33,177 nt of DNA from Smittium culicis (lineage: Eukaryota > Kickxellomycota > Harpellomycetes > Harpellales > Legeriomycetaceae), in assembly GCA_001970855.1 (NCBI GenBank), contig LSSN01003696.1:1-33177 (forward strand), given 5' to 3'. Each line of letters begins with the position of its first letter. Positions within the stretch are counted from its first letter, which is position 1. Position numbers and translations under genes: made by a program. Positions 22,322-32,659 of this stretch are shown piece by piece. The notes under the pieces were generated by a model, which was given only the letters and a program-made list of their open reading frames with translations, did no database searches and was not told where the DNA came from.

Positions 22322-23411
22322 TTTCAGTTATTGGGAAGTGCTGGGGTTTCAGAAAAGAAAGTTTGGTTGAGTGTAAAAAAGCTGCTATTCTATCAACAAA
22401 AGTAGTAGCCAAGATAACTATAAGGCGCAAAGCAAGAACGATTTATAAATACTTTTCAGAAGCAGACTTGACAGAAGAAGAAGGAATATATAATTGAAAC
22501 TAAAGGGAAGAAATGTATCAGGGAAGAAATGCCACTATTTTTAGTTCAGCTTTTCAATTTAAAAGCACACTTATCAGTCCCTCTCAGCCAGTAATATGTC
22601 CGTTCTCACTCCCAGCCCAAGAGTAGCCAATAGATACAAATCGCGAATTCCTCCTCAGCTGCTAATCTTCCAACCAGCAAAAAAATATCATAGCTATTCG
22701 CAGAACTCGTCTAAATAATATACCTATTCGCTCATAAGGAATAGCAGCTCCGAAATAGCCAATGATCAGTAAGAGTTAGAAAAGAGATGTTTTGCCAGTG
22801 ATTCGGCAGAGTTAGGTTGTGTGCGAATGTTATTGGCTAATCGATATGATGATCTATTATTAGTAATTTAATCACTCTAAAAAACTATCCCAAAAAGCAT
22901 GTGGAGACGAGTAATTGGCTCATTATCTAATATGATCAAGACTTTAAACCCGATTTGGCCAATAGTATAAGCTATTTCATACCAGCCAGAATATCAGAAA
23001 CAATTTCGGCAAATTTAGCTTTATTTAATTTTAATTTTAGTTTGATTTAACTTTGATTAATTTTGGTACTAACTTGGCAAATTATGGTATTTTTACGTTC
23101 AATATTCGGCGACTTATTTGAATATTAAAAGTCAGGGTGCTTTTGGCTCTAATAATTTTTTTTTATAGTTACTGCAGCTGATATGTTTGCATTTTGTCCC
23201 GGTATGAATTCTAATCAAAGCACCGGCGGGCTCAGGCCAACAATAGTGGACATCTATTACTGGCCAAAAAAATAAAAATAAAGCTTACAGCTTGGGCTAA
23301 AAAAAGCTGTATTTGTGCGTATGTGTTATTAGATCTACCAATATATGAAAGTAACAAAAAAGTATATATATGTATATTTAAAGCTTGTTCAGGCTAAAGG
23401 GGTGGCAGGGG
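22322..23411. other. Intergenic, BFR1 upstream region
   Basis: No gene is supported in these 1.1 kb. It contains five ATTGGC/GCCAAT motifs (at about 22625, 22757, 22831, 22914 and 22957), which are CCAAT-box-like and sit 300-640 bp upstream of the BFR1 start. The remainder near 23100-23400 is AT-rich 3' flank of the DCC1 homologue. Confidence 0.6.
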
Positions 23412-25099
23412 CTACTGCTTGATGTTCGAGTTTAGTGTGTATACGACAGAATTGTCGGGCAGTTTGGTTTTCTTGCAGAACTTGATTATCCAGGTATCGA
23501 TTTTTTTGGTTGTTGATTTCGGCACGGCGTACTCGAAATCCAAAATTTCAGGACAATTGTTGGTCTGGCTGAGGCATTGCGCGAAAATTTTGGGCGAGCC
23601 GGCGAGATCTTCTAGGTGCTCGACAAGCTCGCTGTACGAGTACCTGCTCTTGATCGAAAACATGTGCACTAGCCGGCTGGTGATGTGTGCTGACGCGTTT
23701 GCGGGTGTCGAAGTGCCTTCGGGCAACGACGTCATCAAGTGCGCGTACTTGTTGCTGTGCTGGATTTGCGGGTGGCTGATCGCGCCTGAACTCGAACCCG
23801 TCACATATGGCTGGTTGAACGTTATCGTCGAAAGGCCCCTTAGAATCGAGTTGCTGGTTTTTGCTGGGTACCACAAGCTGTTTTTTGGGACCAGATCAAT
23901 GAACATGGATGGCAGCGAGTTTTTCCATTTTGAAATGAAATCGTAGAATTGGAACACCTTATTCTAAACATATCAGAACAAAAAAAAACGCACATCACAA
24001 GTCCCCAAATAAAAAAAAAAAAATTCAATGAAAAAACTGTTAGTATGCTTTTATATAAATGTAAAGATCGGTTATTACGCAAATAAAGCCAGAAAGACAA
24101 AAAAAAAAAAATTAAACTTACAGGGTTGGATTCAAGAATCGTTTTAGCAAAAAATCTAATCACTTTAAGCCCATTAATCCTGAACGTTCCCGCAGGCTCG
24201 CAATTAAGCTCGCAGAATGTTGTTATGAAAAACTCGACGACTGCTTCGAGCTGCCCATTAACTGCTTCGAGCGGCAGTTTGAGCTTTACTGAAATATCTG
24301 TTGCCGCGAACTCCTTCAAGTACGTCTCCTTCAGCCCGTCTACCGGCACTGCCGAAAAGTCCCAGTCATGCTCAATCACCGTCGCGCACGTAAACAGCAC
24401 CAGATCGACTATATACTGGTTGCTGACGTACCGGTACATATCGGTCGCTGGAAAGTAGATTATCCCCAGGTCCATGCACGTCTCCTTGATCCCACTATTG
24501 TTTGCCGGCACATAATGGCTCAGATCTTTTGTTCTCACGTATCTCTTGCCGCTATAATTCTCCGCGCTCTCAAACTCGACCCCCTCGTATTGCCCAACCA
24601 TATCGAGCTTGCTGAATACCTGCCTCACCATATACTCATAACTGTCCGTGCACTCAACTAGCTCGTACACGAACGAACTCACACATTTCGTCTCCATGCG
24701 CACCAATTCGCTTGCGCCAATACCGCTTTTTAGTTTCGCATTGAACTCTTCGCCACCGCCGCGTATCATATCGCTAGAATACACTACATGGATATTGTTC
24801 GAAGTATGCACCTGCTTCACCAAATACCGATCCGCACTCGCCTCATAGCACAGTATCGCCGTATCCCCAGGCTCGCCCCGAATCTCTAATCTAAACCAGC
24901 GTTTTATTAAGAATTTTATTCAGTCTAATATATTATTTCTTGCAAAAGTGAGCATGTATTTATATATATATATATAGTATTTTTGCGCAGTTTACTTTAT
25001 CGGACTGTTTGATCGCATCATGTTGCTCTCCACTTCCTCTGGCAGTTCCAGCAGCACTATATCCTGCGGAAAATCGCTCGCATAAACTACCTCTCCCAT
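23412..25099 (-). CDS. DCC1: Sister-chromatid cohesion protein DCC1 (Ctf18-RFC subunit)
   Basis: Three exons, 24996-25099, 24122-24890 and 23412-23963, total 1425 bases (474 aa), with introns of 105 and 158 bp. Dcc1 joins Ctf8 and Ctf18 in the alternative clamp loader that loads PCNA and supports cohesion. The N-terminus matches the family: DFPQDIVLLELPEEVE (9-24), then KLEIRG...AILCYEASADRYLVKQ and HTSNNIHVVY, in the order seen in human DSCC1 (LLELEP...LVIRG...AVLC...TSN). The C-terminal winged-helix region includes NKVFQFYDFISKWKNSLP and YSYSELVEHLEDLAG. It is longer than human (393 aa). The gene body is conspicuously G+C-rich (close to 58% in one 60-base sample) compared with its neighbours, with GCG, CTG and AAG codons preferred. 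The acceptor of intron 1 (TTTAG at 24891) was chosen because two nearer AGs break the frame. Confidence 0.86.
24961..24975. repeat. (TA)n microsatellite in DCC1 intron 1
   Basis: About seven TA dinucleotides lie within the first intron of the DCC1 homologue, and are therefore removed by splicing. Confidence 0.9.
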
Positions 25100-25668
25100 T
25101 GATTTTCGAAAATTTTATATTTTTTCAAGACTTGTATATACTCTCAATTATCCTCTATATCTAAAATGTATCCTATGGCCAGCTCTCTCGCACATTTTTT
25201 TTTTTATATTCATAAATACTTTTACAAGTTATTAAATGGCTTGAATATTTTCAATCAACTTTTTCCCTCCATAACTTTATTAAAGTAAACAAATTTCTTA
25301 TATGTACGCACCTATTGGTCTATTATGTTTACTTTTACTTTGCGCCACTTCAAAATCTTTTTAAAGATTAATTATCAATTTTACTATTTTATTATTTTTT
25401 GCAAGTTTTTTTTATTTTTATTGAAAATTATTACAGTTAATCAGAATGAACTTGAATATTAAATAGTTGTCACTAGATTACTAGACTTTTTTTTTTAAAA
25501 ATTTAGTGTAGTTTTATAAATTCTTGAAATGAAATTGAAATTACAGTTTATTAAAAGAAATGAGGTATAGAAACGTAAAAAAAAAAATAGTCGAGAAGGG
25601 ACATTTGAGTATTAACATATATAGAAAAAAAAAAGAGGCTTGAGACCTTTTTACATTTAAATTTAAAT
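25100..25668. other. Intergenic, DCC1 promoter and PFF1 3' flank
   Basis: AT-rich, gene-free DNA with A and T homopolymers. A short ATTTAA tandem (25656-25674) straddles the PFF1 stop codon. Nothing else is recognisable. Confidence 0.6.
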
Positions 25669-28600
25669 TTAAATATCAAGCTTAGTTGTAGCAGTTAAAA
25701 GGCCGGTAGAGGAGTGGAAAGAACCGAGAACGTAGTCAGTATCCAAGTTAGTGATTGGATAAAGATTCGTGTATGGACTTGGATTTGATGAGTAAGTCGA
25801 TGGATCATAGCTATATAAAGAGGTAACTTGTGGGAAATAGTCCATAAAATCACCATAATGGCACTGTAAAAGAACATCGCCGAATCCATTTCCGTCATGT
25901 TCGGCGTAAACTTGGAATTTGGTATCACTGAATTTCGAAAAGATGAACAGAGATTGGCAGCACCCTTTTATAGCATTCTCTATTCTATAGCTTGTAAATT
26001 TGGAGTTATTGATAGGGAAGATGGATTCGGTGGAATTTGACTGAAGAACATTACTAAGGTTCATTTTTCCAATTCCGTAATCGTTATCTAAAAATTCGGG
26101 AACTACATAAGCGTAAACTGGGTTGTTGGAAAAGTAAAGTTCACAGATATAGGATTTTTGAGCAGTAATTCCAATTACGACGCCATTAGATTTATCGGAT
26201 GTTGGTCCAGTAAAAGAATCGGGGACAGATTTATTAATAGTATATGAAGGGAGGGATGTGTTTTTATAGACGAAATTCTGGCTAAATCCATTATCCCCGA
26301 TCCAAGTGCTGAGGTATTTTTCGGGCATGGCGTTGTTAGTTTGGTAAGAAGAAGTGACATTATATTTAAATTCTTTCAAGTTTTTAAATATAGGGTCGAG
26401 TTTGCTATTTGCAAGTATAGTAAAGTTTTCACTTTTTGTTTGCAAATTAATGTCACCAGATAAATAAACGTGGCTAGGCGCGTCTTTTGTGAATGGTTTA
26501 ATTGTACAGCAAGCGATTAGCAATCCCAAGAAAACAACAAAAGACGTGGCAGAGGAGTACATTAGTCGTCTTTTTCCCGGAGTGACCAAGAATGGCATGC
26601 TGGGCAAAACAATTGTAGTTGTGAACAGGCCAAAAAGTAGGTGTACTAAAGTGGGGCCAGTTCCGTCAATGACAGTTTGGCCCATTCCGTTAATTAGAGT
26701 TACAGTAAGGTCAACAGTGAGAATTGATGGTATAACTATTGAAAGCACAATTCTGACGAGATAAGAGATATATGCAAAGAAAGATCTCTTCAAAAAGATA
26801 GGATCAACCAGGTTTGTCCAAAGTGCAGAAAGGAGGCAGAATATGGAGTAGTAGATGGTGTAGTAAAGCATGCCAGCACCTTTAATAGAAGCTAAGACTA
26901 AACCAATAACGGCGGCAAACCACCAAAGGAACATTTGGGAATAAGTTAGGCAGCGGGACATAATAAAGCGAGACTGGCAGGATTTGTTGCCTTTTGATCT
27001 ACCGTCAAGGAACATGTAGAGCAATAACACCAAAGATACAGCGAATAAGTTAAGAATCAAGTGGGTAATGGCAACGATGTAGATGTTGCCATAAACAATA
27101 AAGTAGTTTGCTTTGGTCAGTATAAGGCCCAAAATGAAGCTGAAAACAAGCGATACGATGGCAGCCAAAGAGGTGAATAAGAAACCTTTAATGAGGGCAA
27201 AGTAAGGGATGAAGATACTTTCGGTTAAAGCGTTATCTACAAAGGTGGTATTGTATTCACGGGAGTTTTTTTTACCAATGATAAGTTTGAAGATAAAAGC
27301 AAATCCAGGGATAATTACGATGATAATTGCGTATAGGATGTACAAAACGCTGAAAGTATGGGTGACGACGAAACCGCCTAATACGTCGTAATAAACAGAG
27401 GAGCTGTCAGTTTTTCCGAGGGGAGACTTCATGAATTCTCTATCTTCAGACATAGATCTTAAAGCATTTAGGACGGTGTTACCTACTTGGTCAACACTTC
27501 CGATAGGGATTTCAGAGATGGAGTCACGATTGGTGTGGTAAACAGAGCGTCTGTTATAAAAAGCGATATCGAGGCCGGGGATTCCATATGCGGCGTAAAC
27601 TGTGTAGTCAGTGTCTGAGTTAATTAGGCCAAGTTTGAAAGCGTCATTGGCGAAAACGTTGCAGTGAGGGTGCCATTTATTTACATAATCAGATTGTTTT
27701 TTACCATAGAGGTTTATTAAGTTGTAGTTAGATGCTCTGAAGACCATAGCAGGGCCACCGGCGCCTGCACCCTCGATGTTGATGAATGCTTTAACAGTTT
27801 TTGACCAGGGGTGGTGCATGAAAGCGAGGGCACCAAACAAGCCAACTTCTTCACCGTTGTTAAAATTAAAAACAACAGTGGATTTCAAGCGGTTGAAGAC
27901 GATGTGTCTAGCGATTTCGAGCATAACAGCGCCGTTGACGCCATCGTCAGTGGCACCAGGGCTTACTTGGACGGAATCAATGTGGCTGCTTAAGAGGATA
28001 GCATTGTTTTCGTCTTCAGAGGTACCAATAATTCTTGCGAGAACGTTTCTTCCTTCGATGAAATAGGAAGATTTAGAATTAGGGTTATCACCGACGCTGG
28101 GGACCCAGCGGCCTTCTTTTGGGATGAATGTGAAAGCGGTAGGGTCTTGGGATATGACTTCCATTTTGACGCCATTTTCAGTGGCAAGTTGTTGGATTTG
28201 GGTCAAGACGGTGGAGATGTAGTCGAGGTTGAGTTGGTTTTCTTTAGAGTTCCAAGGGTGTGGCACTCGAGACAGGAATCTTAAATGGCGAAAAGCTACA
28301 TCAGCGCGGAAATGGGTTACGTTTATTCTAGGGGGAGCGACGTCGGAGATAATGGAGGTATCAGGGAAGAAAAGATATTCGTTGTTTGGGGGAGTGTAAT
28401 CTAAATTATGCTGTCTTACTAGCATGACGAGAACAAATATAGCTAAATAGACGAAGAATAGGGTAAAATAGTATAATAATGTGGCTAGGATTGAGGCATT
28501 AGAGTGAGCATGGTTGGAAATGGAGAAGAGTTTATCAGGATTTTGGGGTTGTTGATTATGATTTTCGGATTGCTGAGGTGTTTCAGGGACGGGCATCGGG

Positions 28601-28794
28601 TAGAGGGCATTTTGGATGCTACTTGTGGGTTGTGGGGGCGAGTCGTTGTGAGGCTCGAAGTTAGGTTCGGGCATTTGGGCATGGGGATGATTGTTAGACG
28701 AATCCAAGTCAGGTTGGTCTTCATAGTCAGGAGTAGGACTAATGGGGCGCATGTGGTAGCTGGGCACAGGCATCCTTGGTTTTCTCTCGTCCAT
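25669..28794 (-). CDS. PFF1: Vacuolar membrane M28-family metalloprotease (Pff1-like)
   Basis: A single intronless frame of 1041 aa; yeast Pff1 is 976 aa. Residues 1-100 are a Pro/Asn/His-rich cytosolic tail, with a first membrane helix at about 102-127. A lumenal zinc-peptidase domain (about 140-450) follows, then a block of several membrane helices (about 470-780) and a lumenal C-terminal domain rich in N-x-S/T sites. The M28 dizinc site is complete: H271 and D273 in SSHIDSV, bridging D283 in ATDDG, catalytic E315 and ligand E316 in NNGEEVG, E341 in NIEGAG and H420 in VYHTNRDS. RASN (353-356) is also family-typical. These proteases sit in the vacuole membrane with the active site inside; their natural substrates are poorly known. 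The start at 28794 gives a long but low-complexity N-terminus. A 32-bp repeat array lies 160-270 bp upstream. Confidence 0.93.
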   Translation of the reverse strand: MDERKPRMPVPSYHMRPISPTPDYEDQPDLDSSNNHPHAQMPEPNFEPHNDSPPQPTSSIQNALYPMPVPETPQQSENHNQQPQNPDKLFSISNHAHSNASILATLLYYFTLFFVYLAIFVLVMLVRQHNLDYTPPNNEYLFFPDTSIISDVAPPRINVTHFRADVAFRHLRFLSRVPHPWNSKENQLNLDYISTVLTQIQQLATENGVKMEVISQDPTAFTFIPKEGRWVPSVGDNPNSKSSYFIEGRNVLARIIGTSEDENNAILLSSHIDSVQVSPGATDDGVNGAVMLEIARHIVFNRLKSTVVFNFNNGEEVGLFGALAFMHHPWSKTVKAFINIEGAGAGGPAMVFRASNYNLINLYGKKQSDYVNKWHPHCNVFANDAFKLGLINSDTDYTVYAAYGIPGLDIAFYNRRSVYHTNRDSISEIPIGSVDQVGNTVLNALRSMSEDREFMKSPLGKTDSSSVYYDVLGGFVVTHTFSVLYILYAIIIVIIPGFAFIFKLIIGKKNSREYNTTFVDNALTESIFIPYFALIKGFLFTSLAAIVSLVFSFILGLILTKANYFIVYGNIYIVAITHLILNLFAVSLVLLLYMFLDGRSKGNKSCQSRFIMSRCLTYSQMFLWWFAAVIGLVLASIKGAGMLYYTIYYSIFCLLSALWTNLVDPIFLKRSFFAYISYLVRIVLSIVIPSILTVDLTVTLINGMGQTVIDGTGPTLVHLLFGLFTTTIVLPSMPFLVTPGKRRLMYSSATSFVVFLGLLIACCTIKPFTKDAPSHVYLSGDINLQTKSENFTILANSKLDPIFKNLKEFKYNVTSSYQTNNAMPEKYLSTWIGDNGFSQNFVYKNTSLPSYTINKSVPDSFTGPTSDKSNGVVIGITAQKSYICELYFSNNPVYAYVVPEFLDNDYGIGKMNLSNVLQSNSTESIFPINNSKFTSYRIENAIKGCCQSLFIFSKFSDTKFQVYAEHDGNGFGDVLLQCHYGDFMDYFPQVTSLYSYDPSTYSSNPSPYTNLYPITNLDTDYVLGSFHSSTGLLTATTKLDI

Positions 28795-28951
28795 GATGAG
28801 AGAGTATGGAGGGGGAGAGGGAGGAGGAGAAGGTATTTTAGTAATTTTTTATTTAAGGCACCTGGGGAGAGAAAAGGTGCGAAAAGATGTGCAGAGCTTT
28901 AAGCTGATATAAAAAGAATTATAGTACAGAAGATTATGAGAATTAGATGGA

Positions 28952-29063
28952 AATAAGTTAGGTGAGAAAGTAGAGTCGGAAGGAATAAGTTAGGGGGGAA
29001 AGTAGAGTCAGAAGGTATAAGTTAGGGGAGAAAGTAGAGTCGGAAGGAATAAGTTAGGGGAGA
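28952..29063. repeat. 32-bp tandem repeat, about 3.5 copies
   Basis: Units start at 28952, 28984, 29016 and 29048 (last partial). Each begins ATAAGTTAGG and continues with GAGAAAGTAGAGTC and GGAAGG or close variants. Units 2-4 contain TTAGGGG. The array lies in the upstream region of the PFF1-like gene. Confidence 0.94.
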
Positions 29064-29179
29064 AATGGCTTTTTTGGTTAAATGAGGGCAGCACAAAACA
29101 TAGGAATGGCTATAGATCGGCAGGAATATTATTTAAACAGCGTATATAAAGTGTAGTGTATAATAGAAATAAATTGGTG

Positions 29180-29319
29180 GTATTATCGCAGTCTTTAGAT
29201 TTAGTATTATTGTAGTTTGTAGATTCAGAAATAGTATTATTGCAGTCTGTAGATTTAGAAATAATTTTCGAAATAGTATTATTGCAGTCTGTAGAAATAG
29301 TATTAATGTAGTCTATAGA
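29180..29319. repeat. Five dispersed copies of a 20-bp repeat
   Basis: The core GTATTATTGCAGTCTGTAGA or near variants starts at 29180, 29204, 29234, 29276 and 29300. Spacings of 24, 30, 42 and 24 bases are all multiples of six. Differences between copies are mainly C/T changes (TGCAG versus TGTAG). Confidence 0.85.
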
Positions 29320-29467
29320 TTTAGATATAGTGGTGGATGCTTTTAGGAGTTGCTTTTTTTGATTTTTTTGCTTCTCGTTTATGTAAACGAAAGAAGTTCA
29401 AGAGCTGCAAATTTTCAGCTTATTCCGGTTTGCGAGAAAGACAAGCTTATACTTTTTTTTTTAATAC

Positions 29468-29483
29468 GCCGCCAGTGAGCGGC
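29468..29483. other. GC-rich hairpin in intergenic DNA
   Basis: GCCGC, a six-base loop CAGTGA, and GCGGC form a perfect five-pair stem in otherwise AT-rich sequence. A palindrome TCGTTTATGTAAACGA lies about 90 bases upstream at 29375-29390. Whether this belongs to a non-coding RNA cannot be decided by eye. Confidence 0.4.
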
Positions 29484-30955
29484 AACCGCTATAGGCTAAA
29501 GATCTTGTCACAACGCACTCTCCTGAAACGGTTTAATTAGCAGCAGTTTAGCAAATTAAAAGAAAAAAAAAACATTTGCGCGTTTTTACATAATTCGGCT
29601 GATTTTCTAGCAACCAATTTGATCTTGATATTAGACACAAGATGTGACAGCATTTAACACAGTCTGATTTGGTCAGATCAGTGCAATAAAATTATGGCGG
29701 GTTTCTGTGGTTGGCTTAGGATGCCATATATCTGTTTAATTTTTCCATTTTGAAATTGCGCCTATTAAGAAATATGCAAACTCTTCTAATAATAATTTTT
29801 TGACAAACTTTAGGAGTTGACAAGATCTCGAAATATCAAATCTATTGGCTAAGTAATATTGGATATTTGGTATGCTAAAAATCTTGTAGATTACTGGATA
29901 TCTAATAGGCATATAACGAGCGAATTATTAATGTCAGGCATTTTATGTATTCTGCCAAATTATGGCCAGCAAATAGAGCAATACTATAAATACTTAATCC
30001 AAGTTGAGAGATTAAAAATTAAATGCGCTAACTAAACAGTTCTTCCTAATTCGAATTCGTGTATTTAACCAAAATGCTCCATATAACATTAATATTTAAC
30101 GCAACCATATTTACGCGCAAAGACTTGTCAGGAATTAAAAACCACTGCTTAAGGCTCATTAAATGTGTTAGAGAAAAAAAAAAGTCCATAGTTATATCGC
30201 AAATAGCTGTTCATTTATTGGCTGATTAATCTATTCTGTCTCTTTTAGATCCCGCCAATAATACTTGAGTCGCCAGATTCGTAAACAAATGTCGCATTTC
30301 TGAGTCCAATATTTGTCCAAGTTACCCCCATATACTTATTGTGACTATTGTCCCTTTATTTTGCTATATACTGCCCATATACCTAATGTGCTATTATTCC
30401 TTTATTCTGATATATGTCTAAAAGCCCAAATCTTGATTTAAAATGTATAGTATAAAATGTTCGATACTTCCAACTCTATTTTCGCTCGATAGTTGCGATT
30501 AATTGCAGATATCAAGCAATTAGCTGCTCTATCAAGATCACTAAAATCAAAGCCTTTAAGAGTTTACTTAATAACATACTTTAACTCGCATTACCTTAAC
30601 TAATTTTTTTTGATTTATTGATTTATGTTTGCAATTATTAAGCATACATTTACTTGATTACAAAAAATATAAAGAAAAATGTAAAGAAAAAAACTATTAG
30701 CACTCAATACAAAAAAAAAAAAAAAATCACTGACGACAAGACTCAAGAGTTATTCCAATATTTTTAACAACCAACAATAATAATAAAATTTCTTCCAAAC
30801 TATTAAAAAAATTTACATTGACAGTATAAAAAGTTTATAAATTCACTTTCTATAATAGTCTTGCACAAGTTATACATAAAATTCCTGACAATCACTAAAA
30901 CACTAAAAGCGACAAAAAAAAAAAAGTACAAAAGAGAAATGTTATCTTTAATCTA

Positions 30956-32659
30956 TTAGTACTTGTATCTGAATCCTGGATGTCTGTCGTACAAAAGCCT
31001 CTGCTCGTCTTCAGACATGTGCGACACATCAACAGGATTTTCGTCCCTCCTTTTGTTTTCCATTTTGAAGTAAATCTCCAAAACTATTGAAAGAATTACC
31101 GATATTGCGAGCAAGCAAATAGTGAAGGCGTGTCCGATAACATACTTCGGGAAATACTCTGCAATAAAAAGCCGAGGAACAACAATACCGCCAACCGAAG
31201 CCGCCGAGATCGTAATCGCCGATGCGATCATACCCTTGTAAACCCCGCCTTGGTTCGAAGATACCCAAGTTATAGCTATAGGCAGCGTTGGAACTCCGCC
31301 GATCCCTGATATCGTTAAAAATACAAGCCTAATTACACTGCCTTTAGCAAATGCAACCACTGAGTACCCGATAACATTTATAGAAACAAAGATCAAAATC
31401 AGGTTCAAAAACGTTACCCTGTTCATAAGGTAAAACGTCAGCGAAAGACCAAATAATCCCGTCACCGATGGAAGCGCCGATAAGTATGTAGCTTTAATCC
31501 CAGAATACCCCAGCGAACTAATTATCGTTGGCCCAAATACTCCCGTAACAATCGGTGCATTGTTCAGTCCCATAAGTATTATCGCAAATACCCACAACTT
31601 CCAGTCCCTCAATATTATCATCGTCTCCTTAAACGACGCCTTCGCCTTTGACGCAACCCCTTGCTCGTTCGACAGTCTCCTGATAATCAGCTGCTGCTCC
31701 TCTGGCGTGAAAAAGGTCGCCTTGTCAGGATAATCCTGAATAACAAAAAATCCAATCACACACAAGAGTAGCGTTATTGACCCTTCAACCAGAAATATGT
31801 TCTGAAATGGCTTAAAGTTCCCAATCTAATTCGCAATCATCACATTTAAATTAAATTTATATAAAAATCCCGATAAACTTTTTTCAAACACACACTAAAA
31901 AAAAAACAAACAAACTAACTAACAAACTAACCTTTGACGAAGCAAGCGCCGCGGCTAGCGGTCCTCCAAAGATTCCGGATATAGGTGCCGCGAAGAAGAA
32001 ACTAGTCATTCGTACCCCAAGCTCTGATCTAGTGTACCAGTAGCTCAAGTACCCGATAACTCCTGGCGCGTACCCAGACTCGAAAGCGCCCAGCAGCGCC
32101 CTCAGCAGAATAAACACGTTCCCGTTTTTCGCAAATGCTAGCAGAATGCACACAACCGACCATAGAGTCCCGATAAGCGCAAACCACACGTGTGGCTTGA
32201 ATTTCTTTAGAATTATATTCGATGGTGCTAACAAGACCCGCAAAGAAAAATAATAATAATAAAATAATATAGTGTGATTTAGAATAACAAAAAATATAAC
32301 CGAATTTTATCAGTTAATTCTACCTAAAAAAAAAAAAAAAAAATCAGATAAATAATAAATCATAATTTCTTACTTTCTAGCAATATGTACGCAACATAAA
32401 ATATGGACGTTGAGTTGGCCTCTTGGTCCCTAGTCAGCTTCAAATCCGCTCTAAGCCCATTAACAAGCGCTGATCCGATACTGCTCCGGTCAATAAGCGA
32501 AAACACATATATAAGAATGATTATTGGCATCACGCGAAGATCGATCTTGCGCAAGTACGACTTCACCACCATCTTCTCCTCATCGCTCAAATTATCGTCG
32601 CCGTGAAGATGCACTTTCTCGCCACTGATCGATAACTCATCAAACTCCTTAACTGTCAT
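30956..32659 (-). CDS. MFS anion:cation symporter family permease (DAL5/TNA1-like)
   Basis: Three exons, 32374-32659, 31932-32227 and 30956-31825, total 1452 bases (483 aa), with introns of 146 and 106 bp. The family imports organic anions such as allantoate, nicotinate, pantothenate or biotin precursors across the plasma membrane; which one is used here cannot be read. A hydrophilic N-terminus leads to LRKIDLRVMPIIILIYVFSLIDRSSIG, typical of the group's first helix. The exon 1-2 join gives ETPSNIILKKFKP (compare E-x-P-S-N in the family), then the motif-rich RALLGAFESGYAPGVIGYLSYWY in helices 4-5. The exon 2-3 join gives FQNIFLVEGSIT and IQDYPDKATFFTPEEQ, the hallmark inter-domain segment (family DFP...LTEEE). 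Twelve membrane segments are expected. The C-terminus ends in a short charged tail. Confidence 0.91.

Larger units (their letters stand above)
28795..30955. other. 2.2 kb intergenic, PFF1 promoter and MFS 3' flank
   Basis: No supported protein gene. It holds a 32-bp tandem array (28952-29063), a set of five 20-bp direct repeats (29180-29319), and a compact structured patch (29370-29540) with a near-perfect 16-bp palindrome and a GC-rich hairpin. It also has two ATTGGCT motifs (about 29843 and 30216). From about 30600 it is AT-rich flank of the permease gene. Confidence 0.6.

Noticed and set aside
23419..23946. 175-codon plus-strand frame over the DCC1 last exon
   Set aside because: Exactly antisense to a well-supported exon. 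It is open because that exon is G+C-rich.
24126..24848. Overlapping plus-strand frames (110, 97 and 66 codons) across DCC1 exon 2
   Set aside because: Antisense shadows of the exon encoding the conserved DCC1 core.
28504..28902. 132-codon plus-strand frame over the PFF1 N-terminus
   Set aside because: Antisense to the Pro/Asn-rich N-terminal tail. Arg/Gly-rich shadow composition with no domain.
29337..29540. 67-codon plus-strand frame between PFF1 and the permease
   Set aside because: No homology recognised, and it includes T-run encoded Phe stretches. The hairpin content suggests at most a non-coding feature.
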